A stretch of DNA of 64,000 bases. It comes from Bacteroidetes bacterium GWF2_41_31 (GTDB taxonomy: Bacteria; Bacteroidota; Bacteroidia; Bacteroidales; F082). The notes beneath the pieces were generated by a model. The model was not told the origin of the DNA. It saw only the letters and a list, made by a program, of their open reading frames with translations, and ran no database searches. Numbering within the stretch: the first letter of the stretch is position 1; each line of letters starts with the position of its first letter. Location of the stretch: NCBI GenBank assembly GCA_001769215.1, contig MEOL01000030.1, positions 62,001 to 126,000 on the forward strand, read 5' to 3'. Below, piece after piece: positions 17,046 through 25,373 of this stretch. The position numbers and the translations under genes were made by a program.

Positions 17046-17591
17046 TTATTTCTTTCCTTCAATCCATTTGGCGATACTATCGCTTTCAGGGGTCACCCAG
17101 GGATTGATTACATCCTCAAGAACACCTTGTTCATTGATCAGGTATTTTTGAAAATTCCACTTAACTGATGAGTTGGAAACACCATTTAGTTCCTTCTCGG
17201 TTAGCCATAGATAAAGTGGTGCCATGTCATCGCCTTTCACCGAAATTTTCCCCATCATTGGAAACGTAACACCGTAATTAAGCGTGCAAAAAGATTTGAT
17301 CTCTTCATTGGTCCCGGGCTCTTGTTCTTTGAAGTTATTTGCCGGGAAACCGATGATGACAAAATTGCTGTCCTTATACTTTTGATATAGTGCTTCAAGT
17401 TGCTCGTACTGAGGGGTAAATCCGCATTTTGAGGCCACGTTTACCACCATGATCTTTTTGCCTTTTAATTGACTTAGGTCATAAGGGTTTCCATCAATGT
17501 CGGTGACTGTAAAATCATAAAACGCGTTTTGTGCTGACAATGTAAAGGTCAGAAGAGCGCTGAATAAAAGGGAGAAGATTAATTTTTTCAT
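17046..17591 (-). CDS. Secreted glutathione peroxidase, thioredoxin-dependent type
   Basis: A 181-residue peroxidase with a signal peptide (residues 1-20, ending LSAQ), so it acts outside the cytoplasm, reducing hydroperoxides. The peroxidatic cysteine is C56 in NVASKCGFTP. C102 in KSFCTLNYGVTFPMM matches the resolving cysteine of yeast-type GPx enzymes, which use thioredoxin-like donors rather than glutathione. W145-N146 in KWNFQKYL complete the tetrad except that the usual Gln (FPCNQF) is Asn here (FPANNF, N86). It precedes no redox partner; the upstream gene is an EEP-family protein 11 bases away. Confidence 0.88.
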   Translation of the reverse strand: MKKLIFSLLFSALLTFTLSAQNAFYDFTVTDIDGNPYDLSQLKGKKIMVVNVASKCGFTPQYEQLEALYQKYKDSNFVIIGFPANNFKEQEPGTNEEIKSFCTLNYGVTFPMMGKISVKGDDMAPLYLWLTEKELNGVSNSSVKWNFQKYLINEQGVLEDVINPWVTPESDSIAKWIEGKK

Positions 17592-17602
17592 CTTGTAAAT
17601 TT

Positions 17603-18763
17603 TTAGTGTGTTAGTTTAAGTGAGGCTGTTACCGGAAAATGATCGGAGCGTTTAAATCGATGCCTTGCATATTGAGTGGTCTTAAATCCTGAATGCAGGA
17701 TATAATCGATTCGCAACAAGGGGATCGGTCCTGCAAAGGTAATACTGATTCCTTTTCCACGTTCAACGAAACTGTCGTTTAAATGGGATTGAAGCTGATG
17801 GTAAACCCACGATGAAGGCGTATCGTTAAAGTCGCCACACAGTAAAATCGGGTAGGTAGTATTCACTATCATATCCTTGAGCAAATCAACCTGTTTTTCA
17901 CGAAGTAAAAAGGCCTTGTTGAGTTTTTGATAGATTGCCAGTGATTTAACTTTGAGTTGCTCCTGGCTTTCGTTAGTTGGACTTGAAACAAATCCAAGGT
18001 CTTCCTTTCCCAGCTTGATGCTTGCCAGGTGAATATTAAAAACCCTGACCGTATCTTCATTGATCAGCAAATCGGTATAAATCCCAAAGGTGCGTGAACC
18101 CTCTATTTTAAGTTTGCCCTTGTCCACAGCGGTATATTTGGAAAAAATCACCATCCCTGATAGCAGATCGTATTTAGGATTAAAATAGCTTTCGTAGTAA
18201 TAAATGCCCGTGTTCAGTTCGTCACGTGTGTGTTTGAGTGTCTCGTAAATCTGGCGACCGGTTGTTTGGTATTCCTGAAGACAAACAATGTCGGCCTTTT
18301 CATTGTTGATAAAGGTCAGGATTTCACTCTGAATGCCGGGCTGCGACGTTTTGTTCCCATCCCTGAACTGCTGTACGTTATAGGTTAATACCTTCACAAC
18401 TCCCTGAGCGTTGTCGGCGGAATCGGTATGAAAAGGCAGTTGAAAATTATCGAAGAAGTTGTTTGCTCCAAAGACTAAAATGATAACGGGAATAACTGTA
18501 AACCAGCTTTTTCTGATCAACCAAAATACCATGAATACTACATTGGCAAATAAAATCAGGGGAAAAAACAAACCAAAAATTGGAATATAGCCATTTGATG
18601 AAGGTGGTATTTTTCCTGCCATCAACCCAAAAACAAACGCAGCCAATGCAACCAGATTTAGCACAGTAACGATGTAGAGCAAGACCCTGACCAGGCTGCT
18701 CGTATTGGAGGTTTTTTTAGATGTGTATTTAAACAAGTTCAATGTTACGGTTAATTTGGGCAC
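17603..18763 (-). CDS. Membrane-anchored endonuclease/exonuclease/phosphatase (EEP) family protein
   Basis: A 386-residue protein with two or three N-terminal membrane segments (about residues 22-110) and an EEP metal-dependent hydrolase domain. Visible motifs are LTYNVQQF, the metal ligand Glu in IVCLQEYQ, FNIHLAS, GDFNDTP and the closing RSDHFPV. Such proteins hydrolyse phosphodiesters of nucleic acids, lipids or sugars; the substrate is unknown and the catalytic domain probably faces the periplasm. The start is a GTG at 18761-18763; an imperfect -7-like TATTTTAG overlaps it, so a downstream TTG at codon 8 is possible. It is 11 bases upstream of the peroxidase gene. Confidence 0.8.
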   Translation of the reverse strand: MPKLTVTLNLFKYTSKKTSNTSSLVRVLLYIVTVLNLVALAAFVFGLMAGKIPPSSNGYIPIFGLFFPLILFANVVFMVFWLIRKSWFTVIPVIILVFGANNFFDNFQLPFHTDSADNAQGVVKVLTYNVQQFRDGNKTSQPGIQSEILTFINNEKADIVCLQEYQTTGRQIYETLKHTRDELNTGIYYYESYFNPKYDLLSGMVIFSKYTAVDKGKLKIEGSRTFGIYTDLLINEDTVRVFNIHLASIKLGKEDLGFVSSPTNESQEQLKVKSLAIYQKLNKAFLLREKQVDLLKDMIVNTTYPILLCGDFNDTPSSWVYHQLQSHLNDSFVERGKGISITFAGPIPLLRIDYILHSGFKTTQYARHRFKRSDHFPVTASLKLTH

Positions 18764-18771
18764 TAAAATAA

Positions 18772-18784
18772 GCCAAAATTTGGC
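18772..18784. promoter_or_regulatory. Small perfect palindrome upstream of the EEP gene
   Basis: GCCAAA-A-TTTGGC, two 6-base arms around one base, eight bases upstream of the EEP start and next to a -7-like TATTTTAG. It could be an operator, but a palindrome of this size can arise by chance. Confidence 0.25.
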
Positions 18785-18885
18785 ATCCTGATGTAGTGAT
18801 GAGTGTCAGACTGGCTAATTATCTAAACCTTTTTCCAACTGAATAATAATTAACCTATTGAAATAAAATATAATCGTGTGGAAAA

Positions 18886-19812
18886 CTACTTTTTATTACT
18901 CGATTTAAACAGCAGTTCTTTTTCATCTGCCGACAGGCTTGAATATCCCGATTTACTGATTTTATCCAGTATTTTGTCAATTTGTTCCTGGGTGGCTACG
19001 CGCCTGCTGTTGTATTCAACATCTGACAGAGGCTTGCTGTTTCCGGGGCGGCTGGTGGTATATTTCATGGATGCTCTGTGGGAGGAGGTCACTGGCTTTT
19101 TAAACCAGTCAAAGATTCGATAGAAATCGTTTCCTTTTTTTAACTGGAAAGCGTATGCAAATCCCCAAAGTGCACCGCCCAGATGAGCAATGTGCCCTCC
19201 GGGATTGCCATGCTGGATACTCAATAAATCGATACCAATAAAGGCGATAGCAAGGTATTTCATTTTTAGACGCCCAAACAGAAACAAATGGACTGTGTAA
19301 TCAGGAACATAGGTAGCAATGGCAATAAAAATAGCCAGGACGGATGCAGAGGCTCCGATGGCGACTGCTTCGGAGGTAACATGTTGAAAAACAGGAAACA
19401 GGTTAAAGGCACCAACGAAGAAGATGGCCCCGGTAATACCGCCAAGTAGATAGGTGGTCAATAATTTTCGCTCGCTTAAGTACTCCAGAAATATCGTGCC
19501 TCCAAAATAGAGCATAATCAGGTTAAACAATAAATGGAAGAATCCTTCCTGGGTAAACATGTAGGTGATCATCGTCCAGGGCATCTGGCCCAATGAGGTG
19601 AGGTCGGAGGGAAGTGCCAGAAATTGACCAATATAGCTTAACTCGTCAGTACCGGATGCTTCCGTGCCAAAAAGCCACATGAGCTGACTGATGACATTAA
19701 TCACGAGAAAAACCAGCGTATTAATCAAGATAAGGCGCGAAAGGATGCCTGGACCTAAAAAGAGGTTCCTGAAAAAGGTGCCTGTATTGACCGGCTGTTG
19801 AAATGGCATCAT
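18886..19812 (-). CDS. Rhomboid family intramembrane serine protease (second of tandem pair)
   Basis: A 308-residue rhomboid. Six membrane segments are followed by an 80-residue cytoplasmic tail rich in charged residues. The catalytic dyad is S155 in GASA and H210 in AHLGGALWG. In the first half the FFHLLFNL motif is kept, but the preceding His of the usual HxxxxHxxxN is Gln (FTQEGFFH). Rhomboids cut substrates within the membrane. It begins 21 bases after the first rhomboid gene, so the pair are one transcript. The long tail is the main difference between the paralogues. Confidence 0.9.
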   Translation of the reverse strand: MMPFQQPVNTGTFFRNLFLGPGILSRLILINTLVFLVINVISQLMWLFGTEASGTDELSYIGQFLALPSDLTSLGQMPWTMITYMFTQEGFFHLLFNLIMLYFGGTIFLEYLSERKLLTTYLLGGITGAIFFVGAFNLFPVFQHVTSEAVAIGASASVLAIFIAIATYVPDYTVHLFLFGRLKMKYLAIAFIGIDLLSIQHGNPGGHIAHLGGALWGFAYAFQLKKGNDFYRIFDWFKKPVTSSHRASMKYTTSRPGNSKPLSDVEYNSRRVATQEQIDKILDKISKSGYSSLSADEKELLFKSSNKK

Positions 19813-19833
19813 GCTGTCAGTTGTTTTTAATGA

Positions 19834-20580
19834 TTAATCAAACAATTTCCCTTTTTTCTTCCAGTACATGATGAGGAAAAATCCGAAAATCATCCCGCCA
19901 AGGTGTGCAAAATGCGCCACATTGTCTGTTGGGTTGTTGCTAAAACCCATGTACAATTCTACCGCACCATATCCCATAACGAAGTATTTGGCTTTCACGG
20001 GTATGGCAAAGTACAGGTAAATAAGGCTGTTAGGGAACATCATGCCAAAAGCAAGCAAGATTCCAAATACTGCCCCGGATGCTCCGACGGTGGGTGTGTT
20101 GACGACATTGTTGAGGATACGCATGGCATCATGGCTATAGTTCATGCCTTGCTTCATCACATCTGCACCCTGTGTATACACAATTTGAATCTCCTCGGGG
20201 GTCAGTTGGGGCAATATTCCTTGAATTCTGATAAACCCAACAAGCCATTGCACAAGTCCGGCTCCAATCCCTGTTACCAGGTAATAGTTTAAAAACCTTT
20301 TTGATCCCCAAACATTTTCCAGTACATTACCGAACATCCAAAGTGCGAACATGTTAAACAATACATGGGTAAAATCTGCATGCATGAACATATACGAGAC
20401 CAATTGCCAGACGCCAAAATGCTGACTCCCAGGAAAATGCAGCCCGAGATATTGGGTCAGGTCAATTTGAAAAGCGGAGCCAAGAGCCAGGGTAGAAAGG
20501 AAAAATAAACCATTGATGATCAAGAGGTTTTTCACTACCGGTGGCAGAAGGCCAAATCCTGAAGGACGATATTGTTGCAT
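19834..20580 (-). CDS. Rhomboid family intramembrane serine protease (first of tandem pair)
   Basis: A 248-residue rhomboid with six predicted membrane segments. It has HADFTHVLFNM, the nucleophile S168 in VGASGAVFG and the general base H226 in AHLGGMIFG. It carries an approximately 40-residue loop between the third and fourth segments (QLTPEEIQIVYTQGADVMKQ region). It is transcribed away from mutL's direction of entry, on the same strand, with its own -7 element at 20668-20675. Substrates are not evident from the neighbourhood. Confidence 0.92.
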   Translation of the reverse strand: MQQYRPSGFGLLPPVVKNLLIINGLFFLSTLALGSAFQIDLTQYLGLHFPGSQHFGVWQLVSYMFMHADFTHVLFNMFALWMFGNVLENVWGSKRFLNYYLVTGIGAGLVQWLVGFIRIQGILPQLTPEEIQIVYTQGADVMKQGMNYSHDAMRILNNVVNTPTVGASGAVFGILLAFGMMFPNSLIYLYFAIPVKAKYFVMGYGAVELYMGFSNNPTDNVAHFAHLGGMIFGFFLIMYWKKKGKLFD

Positions 20581-20667
20581 AGATAATTCTGATTTGTTAT
20601 TTCTTAAGCCTAGATAATTCTCAATTTATTAACTTCAAGGGTAACTATTTATGGCATCATAAGGGTG

Positions 20668-20675
20668 CAAAAATA
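20668..20675 (-). promoter_or_regulatory. Promoter -7 element for the rhomboid pair
   Basis: TATTTTTG on the minus strand, giving a leader of about 80 bases before the first rhomboid ATG. Confidence 0.5.
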
Positions 20676-20793
20676 GTATATTTTAATGGCAAGGGGTATG
20701 CAATGATGGTGCCAATTGATAAATAACCGTACAACTTGTCATGTGGAAGGTGATCGTCTACCAGCTGGTTTTTTGTTGTTGTAGTAGATTTGA

Positions 20794-22608
20794 TTATTTG
20801 AGGAAACCCTCAAGTTCTTCGCTGCTGATAATGCAAAATATTTTTTTTCCTGTGGGCGAAACGGAGGATACCTGACATGAAAACAAATTATTGAAAAGCT
20901 CTGACATTTCTTTAATTGATAATTTAAAACCCGCTTTAACGGCCATGCTCATGGCCATCGACTTCGCCAACATGGCATTTTGATCGTAGTTCAGACTGCT
21001 GGCTTCCTTTTTGTGGTTTTCAACAATCCGCTCCAGCAACGACAATGGTTCGTTTATATTGGGTGGGGTTCCATTCACCACAAAAGTGTTGGTTCCAAGC
21101 GGTTCCAGTATAAAACCAAGGTTTTTTAATTCTGCATCCAGTTGCCTGAGAATGTTGGCATCTTCAGGCGAAAAATGCAGATGTTCGGGGAATAACTGCT
21201 GCTGCGAAATGTGTTGGTGATTTTGGAGTTGGTTCACGAAAAATTCATATAAGATCCGTTCGTGGGCTCGTTGTTGGTGGATCAACAGCAGGCCTGTTCG
21301 CACATTGCAAACCAGGTAGGTTTGTCGTACCTGTAGAAAACCGGCATCGCTTTCCGGCACAAGATCGTTAATTGATTCTGTTTTGTCGGGCTCTGGCTGA
21401 ATTTCTTCCGGGTTCTTTATTGTTTCAAACAAAGCTTCCCATTCAGATTGGGCCGGTCTGTCGTGTGTTTTAAAACCACGGCTGATCTCCTGGTTCGATT
21501 TAAATGGGTTGTAATCCGGGTTCACCCGCACTTCAGGTTGTTTCAGGCTGGTCGAAGGACGTTGGGAAAAGGCCGCTTCGATGCTGGGGTCCACATTAAA
21601 ATCGATGGTAGGCGTAAGGGCGTGTTTGCCAATGGATTGCTTGATAGCTGCGTGTAAAATGGCGTACACCAACCGTGCATCTTTAAAATTGATCTCTGTT
21701 TTGGTGGGATGTATATTGATGTCGATTTCGCCGGGGTCGATTTCGATGTTGATAAAGTACGTGGGATAGGCATCTGACGGAATCAATTCAGTATAAGCAT
21801 TGCTAACAGCATGGTGCAGGTATGGATGCTTGATGTATCGTTTGTTGACGAAAAAATACTGTTCACCTCTTGTTTTCTTTGAGAATTCAGGTTTCCCAAT
21901 AAATCCGGTAATGGTCACCAATTCCGTTTTCTGTTCTACCGGCAACAAACGCTCATTATAAGGCTGTCCGAACAATCCCACGATACGCGATTTAAACGAA
22001 CCGGGGGTTAGCTTGTAAACCAGTTTATCGTTATTGAAATAGGAGAAACCAATGTCATATTGTATTACCGCGATGCGGATAAATTCTTCCAGGATATGTC
22101 TGTTTTCCACATTCACGCCTTTCAAAAAATTTCGGCGGGCCGGCACGTTGAAAAACAGGTTCCTGACAGAAATACTGGTTCCTGACTGACATTGACACGG
22201 GTTTTGTTCTATCAATTTCGATCCTTCAATTTTCAGGCAGGTACCTACTTCGTCGTCGTGAGGTCTGGTTTTCATTTCCACCTGGGCAATAGCGGCCACC
22301 GATGCCAGGGCTTCTCCGCGAAACCCCATGGTTCGGATAGCAAACAAATCATCAGCCTTGGTGATTTTGGATGTTGCATGCCGTTCGAAGCTCATGCGCG
22401 CATCCATCACTGAAAGTCCGCTGCCATTGTCAATCACCTGGATGAGCGTTTTCCCGGCTTCTTTGACAATCAGATGGAGGACAGTACCACCTGCGTCCAC
22501 GGCATTTTCAAGCAGTTCTTTTACTGCTGAAGCCGGACGTTGTATCACTTCCCCGGCGGCAATTTGGTTGGCCACAGAATCGGGGAGCAGTTTGATCGTG
22601 TTTAACAT
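20794..22608 (-). CDS. mutL: DNA mismatch repair protein MutL
   Basis: A 604-residue mismatch-repair ATPase that links MutS recognition to downstream strand processing. The GHKL N-terminal domain is complete: ENAVDAG, DNGSGL, RHATSK, GFRGEAL and PARRNFLK. A variable linker (about 340-410) precedes the C-terminal dimerisation domain. The nuclease motif DQHAxxExxxxE of endonuclease-type MutL appears only as HQQRAHERILYE, the ACHxxxRA motif as AMSMAVKAG, and CPHGRP as SPTGKK, so metal-binding residues look lost. It follows a small membrane protein gene by six bases and is probably expressed from the promoter at 22950. Confidence 0.95.
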   Translation of the reverse strand: MLNTIKLLPDSVANQIAAGEVIQRPASAVKELLENAVDAGGTVLHLIVKEAGKTLIQVIDNGSGLSVMDARMSFERHATSKITKADDLFAIRTMGFRGEALASVAAIAQVEMKTRPHDDEVGTCLKIEGSKLIEQNPCQCQSGTSISVRNLFFNVPARRNFLKGVNVENRHILEEFIRIAVIQYDIGFSYFNNDKLVYKLTPGSFKSRIVGLFGQPYNERLLPVEQKTELVTITGFIGKPEFSKKTRGEQYFFVNKRYIKHPYLHHAVSNAYTELIPSDAYPTYFINIEIDPGEIDINIHPTKTEINFKDARLVYAILHAAIKQSIGKHALTPTIDFNVDPSIEAAFSQRPSTSLKQPEVRVNPDYNPFKSNQEISRGFKTHDRPAQSEWEALFETIKNPEEIQPEPDKTESINDLVPESDAGFLQVRQTYLVCNVRTGLLLIHQQRAHERILYEFFVNQLQNHQHISQQQLFPEHLHFSPEDANILRQLDAELKNLGFILEPLGTNTFVVNGTPPNINEPLSLLERIVENHKKEASSLNYDQNAMLAKSMAMSMAVKAGFKLSIKEMSELFNNLFSCQVSSVSPTGKKIFCIISSEELEGFLK

Positions 22609-22614
22609 AAAGGC

Positions 22615-22929
22615 TTAGTGTGTTACTCCGAAAGCCGAAAGCAATCGTTCGATAAAATCGGTGAACATAATCAGGTAAACACTACCTAAAATTAAGGTGG
22701 CATAAATGGCATAAGTGATAACCTTCGACATGGGTGTGCCTTCCTGTACGGAACTTCCTCTACGCCATCTTCTCGACATCTGTAACCTGATTTGTTCATG
22801 GTGTGTCAAGGTGCTATCAAGACCCATGGCCGCCTTTTTCTGCTCCAGTGCCAGCTTATCGGGATCGTAGTAACGGGGTATGTAGGTAAACGACTTCGGC
22901 TTGGGTGTTTTAAAAACGAAAAAACGCAT
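22615..22929 (-). CDS. Small membrane protein conserved next to mutL in Bacteroidota
   Basis: A 104-residue protein. The start KPKSFTYIPRYYDPDK is followed by a charged helix (LALEQKKAAMG) and a SRRWRR basic patch, then one membrane segment near the C-terminus (VITYAIYATLILGSVYLIMF). Similar proteins in this phylum are often mislabelled as riboflavin synthase subunit beta without evidence. It is directly upstream of mutL, six bases away. Function unknown. Confidence 0.72.
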   Translation of the reverse strand: MRFFVFKTPKPKSFTYIPRYYDPDKLALEQKKAAMGLDSTLTHHEQIRLQMSRRWRRGSSVQEGTPMSKVITYAIYATLILGSVYLIMFTDFIERLLSAFGVTH

Positions 22930-22949
22930 GGCAGAATAATTAGTTTCTG

Positions 22950-22957
22950 CAAAAGTA
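22950..22957 (-). promoter_or_regulatory. Promoter -7 element for the small-protein/mutL operon
   Basis: TACTTTTG on the minus strand, 20 bases before the ATG at 22929. Confidence 0.55.
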
Positions 22958-23308
22958 CCATTTTTTAAAAGAATTTGGGTCGTTGCCCGGGTGGTTGTTT
23001 TTCCAAACTTGGATGATAAACCAACTTGAAATCATTCTGAAATTTTTCCGGAAGTTAAACCAAAAGTTGGGGCAACAACATACTGGAAAATTGAGAGGAA
23101 CTTTTTAAACTGGCAAATGGGTCTCCTCATTCAATATCGTAGTGGGTAACCGTCACCAAACATTGTAAAGACAAAGATTGACAGTGAATTTTAATGCCTT
23201 GAGTAATGATTATTTAATTATGGGCATATCTTGTAATTCCTTTTCAGGAATCGTTAAACCGTTGTCAGTAAAATATAAATCATCAGGACGGTCTGTTAAA
23301 TATTTGCA
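22958..23308 (+). other. Non-coding stretch between mutL operon and sigma factor
   Basis: About 350 bases between two divergent operons. No ORF with plausible start and composition was seen. It is AT-rich in its right half. Nothing resembling a known riboswitch, tRNA or small RNA was recognised. Confidence 0.45.
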
Positions 23309-23343
23309 TACCTTTATTATTTAGGTTGCTGCTCAGGCAACTT
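23309..23343 (+). promoter_or_regulatory. Putative sigma-gene promoter with 5' hairpin
   Basis: TACCTTTA (23309-23316) is one base off the -7 consensus. A short hairpin, AGGTTGC (23323-23329) with GCAACTT (23337-23343, one G-T pair), begins about where the transcript should start, 47 bases before the sigma factor ATG. Such a 5' hairpin could protect the mRNA or gate translation. Confidence 0.35.
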
Positions 23344-23375
23344 CCCGCCACTTTGGTGTTATTGAGTTGTAACGT

Positions 23376-23960
23376 ATGCAAAAACAGTTTGAACCATCGT
23401 TTATAAAGCGCCTTAAGAAAGGTGACCGGCAGGCTATTACTGATTGGTACGACCAATCAGCGCCGTCGTTGTTAGGCGTGTGCATGCGGTATGGAACTTC
23501 AACACAGGATGCGGAAGATCTCTTGCATAATGGAATGTTAAAGATTTTGGCAGGGCTGCCCCGATTTAATTATCAGGGTCCGGGTCGGTTCGAAGCCTGG
23601 ATGAAACGGATTATCGTCAATACAGCGCTCAATCACCTGCGTGCCGAAAGTAAAATAAAAAACCTGAGGTTTGAAGAGGAAATTCACGGTAATGCGTTGA
23701 CCGACACCCCTGATGAAGTGGATGAAATGCCCCCTGCTCCCGAACCCGAGGAGTTGATAGAGTGGATCAGGCATCTGCCATTTGGATATCGTACCGTAAT
23801 CAACCTGTATGTTTTCGAAGGGTACACCCATAAAGAGATTGCTGATGAACTGAACATTTCAGAAAATACTTCTAAATCGCAACTGTCGAAAGCCAGGGTT
23901 CTTTTGAGAAAAAGAGCCTCAGGTAAACTTGTTAATCTTGAATTAAAGAAAAATGGATAA
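23376..23960 (+). CDS. ECF-type RNA polymerase sigma factor
   Basis: A 194-residue sigma-70 family factor of the extracytoplasmic-function type. Region 2 spans about residues 20-90 (LLGVCMRYGTSTQDAEDLLHNGMLKI and RFEAWMKRIIVN), and region 4 about 130-185 (PFGYRTVINLYVFEGYTHKEIADELNISENTSKSQLSKAR). The acidic linker (TPDEVDEMPPAPEPEE) is long and proline-rich. Its last eight bases overlap the start of the next gene, whose product is membrane-anchored; in ECF systems that position is normally taken by the anti-sigma factor. Its regulon is unknown, but the adjacent T9SS protein gene is a natural candidate. Confidence 0.9.
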   Translation: MQKQFEPSFIKRLKKGDRQAITDWYDQSAPSLLGVCMRYGTSTQDAEDLLHNGMLKILAGLPRFNYQGPGRFEAWMKRIIVNTALNHLRAESKIKNLRFEEEIHGNALTDTPDEVDEMPPAPEPEELIEWIRHLPFGYRTVINLYVFEGYTHKEIADELNISENTSKSQLSKARVLLRKRASGKLVNLELKKNG

Positions 23961-25287
23961 TTCTAAAACTGATCAATGGCTTCGGTCCTCATTGGAGGGC
24001 TACCAGCCAGTCCCGGGCGGGGATGGGCGTGTAAAGTTTCTGCAGGAAGCCGCACAGATAAATGAGGCAACCAGACTCCACCAAAATAATAAAAAATGGT
24101 GGCTTCTTGGACTGTTGATGCTGATTGCCGGAGCATCATCCACCTACATTTTTTACCTGGCAAACGAGCCTGTACCCGCCCACCGGCTTGCCGTTGAAAT
24201 AACTGTACCTGCCCAAACTCCGGTTATATCCGTTCAAAAGATTGAAACGATCAGCCCGGAACTCACATCTCCCATTTTAACAGCCCCGTCTTTGATTAAC
24301 GAAACAAGTATTGTTAAAAATGAAAAGCTCGCTTCTTACTCAGGATCAGCTTTACCTGAAATCAACTATCGGGAAGTGACTCAACCTCATCCTGTTAAAG
24401 TAGAGGAAATGAAGGACGTACCCGTGGTAGTTGTAGCGTCAGATGAAATTCAAATCAATGACAGGATCATTGACAATCTTCTATTGGAAAACGGTGATAG
24501 CATTCCTGAAACAGACACCCTTCAAAAGTCACGGGAATCGAGTGTTGAGTTTGCCCCGGAGGATACCCCAATGATCTTAAAATCAGATACCAGGCAAAAA
24601 CACCTGGCATACAGTCTTTTTTACCGACCAGAAATCACCTATAACCTAATCCAAAGCAACATGTTAAGTCATCACTTTGGGTTGGAGGTACAATATCGGT
24701 TTTTCAACGACCGCTACAGCATCCGAACAGGAGCGGGGCTTTCTGTAAGTAAAGGGTATTATGAATACGCCACTGAATACCAGGAGTTTTTGGGCAGCTA
24801 TCAGAAGCTTGACTCCATTACCTTCGCCTGGGACGAGAGAAAGTATCATTTGTTGCCCACCTATTTTAAGTCGGAAGAGGAGGTGTTCGACGACACGTTG
24901 ACCACTGAATACGCCAAAGTAATGAAGCAACACTTTTATCTTCAGTTACCCATGATTTTGGGATATGATTTTATCCAGCAAAAGAACCTCAGGTTTGGAT
25001 TGCGTGCCGGACCAAGATTGTCACTGCTCATGGAAACGAAAACGTTAAGCCATCTTGTGGATCAGGGAAAAAACAAGGTCATCCAGATTAACCAAATAAC
25101 ACCTGACCGCATCAGGGCCAACTGGCAATTTGTGGCGGCGCTGAACCTGGGACTTTACTCCAAAGGTCGGCTGTTTTACGAACTCGAACCCCAGTTCACC
25201 TACTATTTTAATTCTGTATATGAAAGTCCTGATCAACAGAAAAGGCCGTGGAGCTTGGGTTTGCGACTGGCCATCGGATTTAAGTAA
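23953..25287 (+). CDS. Single-pass membrane protein with C-terminal outer-membrane beta-barrel-like domain
   Basis: A 444-residue protein in three parts. Residues 1-46 are hydrophilic and would be cytoplasmic. Residues about 47-68 (WWLLGLLMLIAGASSTYIFYL) are a membrane segment. Then comes a Pro/Thr/Glu-rich spacer to about 210, and a C-terminal part of alternating aromatic beta strands (GLEVQYRFFNDRYSIRTGAGLSV, FGLRAGPRLSLL, FYELEPQFTYYF and a terminal GLRLAIGFK) as in PorT/OMP_b-brl-type porins. It overlaps the sigma gene by eight bases (ATGGATAA), so it sits where an anti-sigma factor is expected. Inner-membrane anchor plus barrel in one chain is topologically unusual. Anti-sigma activity is an inference. 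Confidence 0.75.
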   Translation: MDNSKTDQWLRSSLEGYQPVPGGDGRVKFLQEAAQINEATRLHQNNKKWWLLGLLMLIAGASSTYIFYLANEPVPAHRLAVEITVPAQTPVISVQKIETISPELTSPILTAPSLINETSIVKNEKLASYSGSALPEINYREVTQPHPVKVEEMKDVPVVVVASDEIQINDRIIDNLLLENGDSIPETDTLQKSRESSVEFAPEDTPMILKSDTRQKHLAYSLFYRPEITYNLIQSNMLSHHFGLEVQYRFFNDRYSIRTGAGLSVSKGYYEYATEYQEFLGSYQKLDSITFAWDERKYHLLPTYFKSEEEVFDDTLTTEYAKVMKQHFYLQLPMILGYDFIQQKNLRFGLRAGPRLSLLMETKTLSHLVDQGKNKVIQINQITPDRIRANWQFVAALNLGLYSKGRLFYELEPQFTYYFNSVYESPDQQKRPWSLGLRLAIGFK

Positions 25288-25373
25288 TGTATTTCAGGCA
25301 ACTTTTTTAACTTTTGTGGTTATTAGGGTAGATCGATCAAAATTAATTAACCAGAAACTAAAATGATAATAAC

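Noticed and set aside
24664-24933. Antisense ORF inside the barrel gene
   Set aside because: It runs opposite to a well-formed coding frame with operon overlap to the sigma gene and has no family resemblance.
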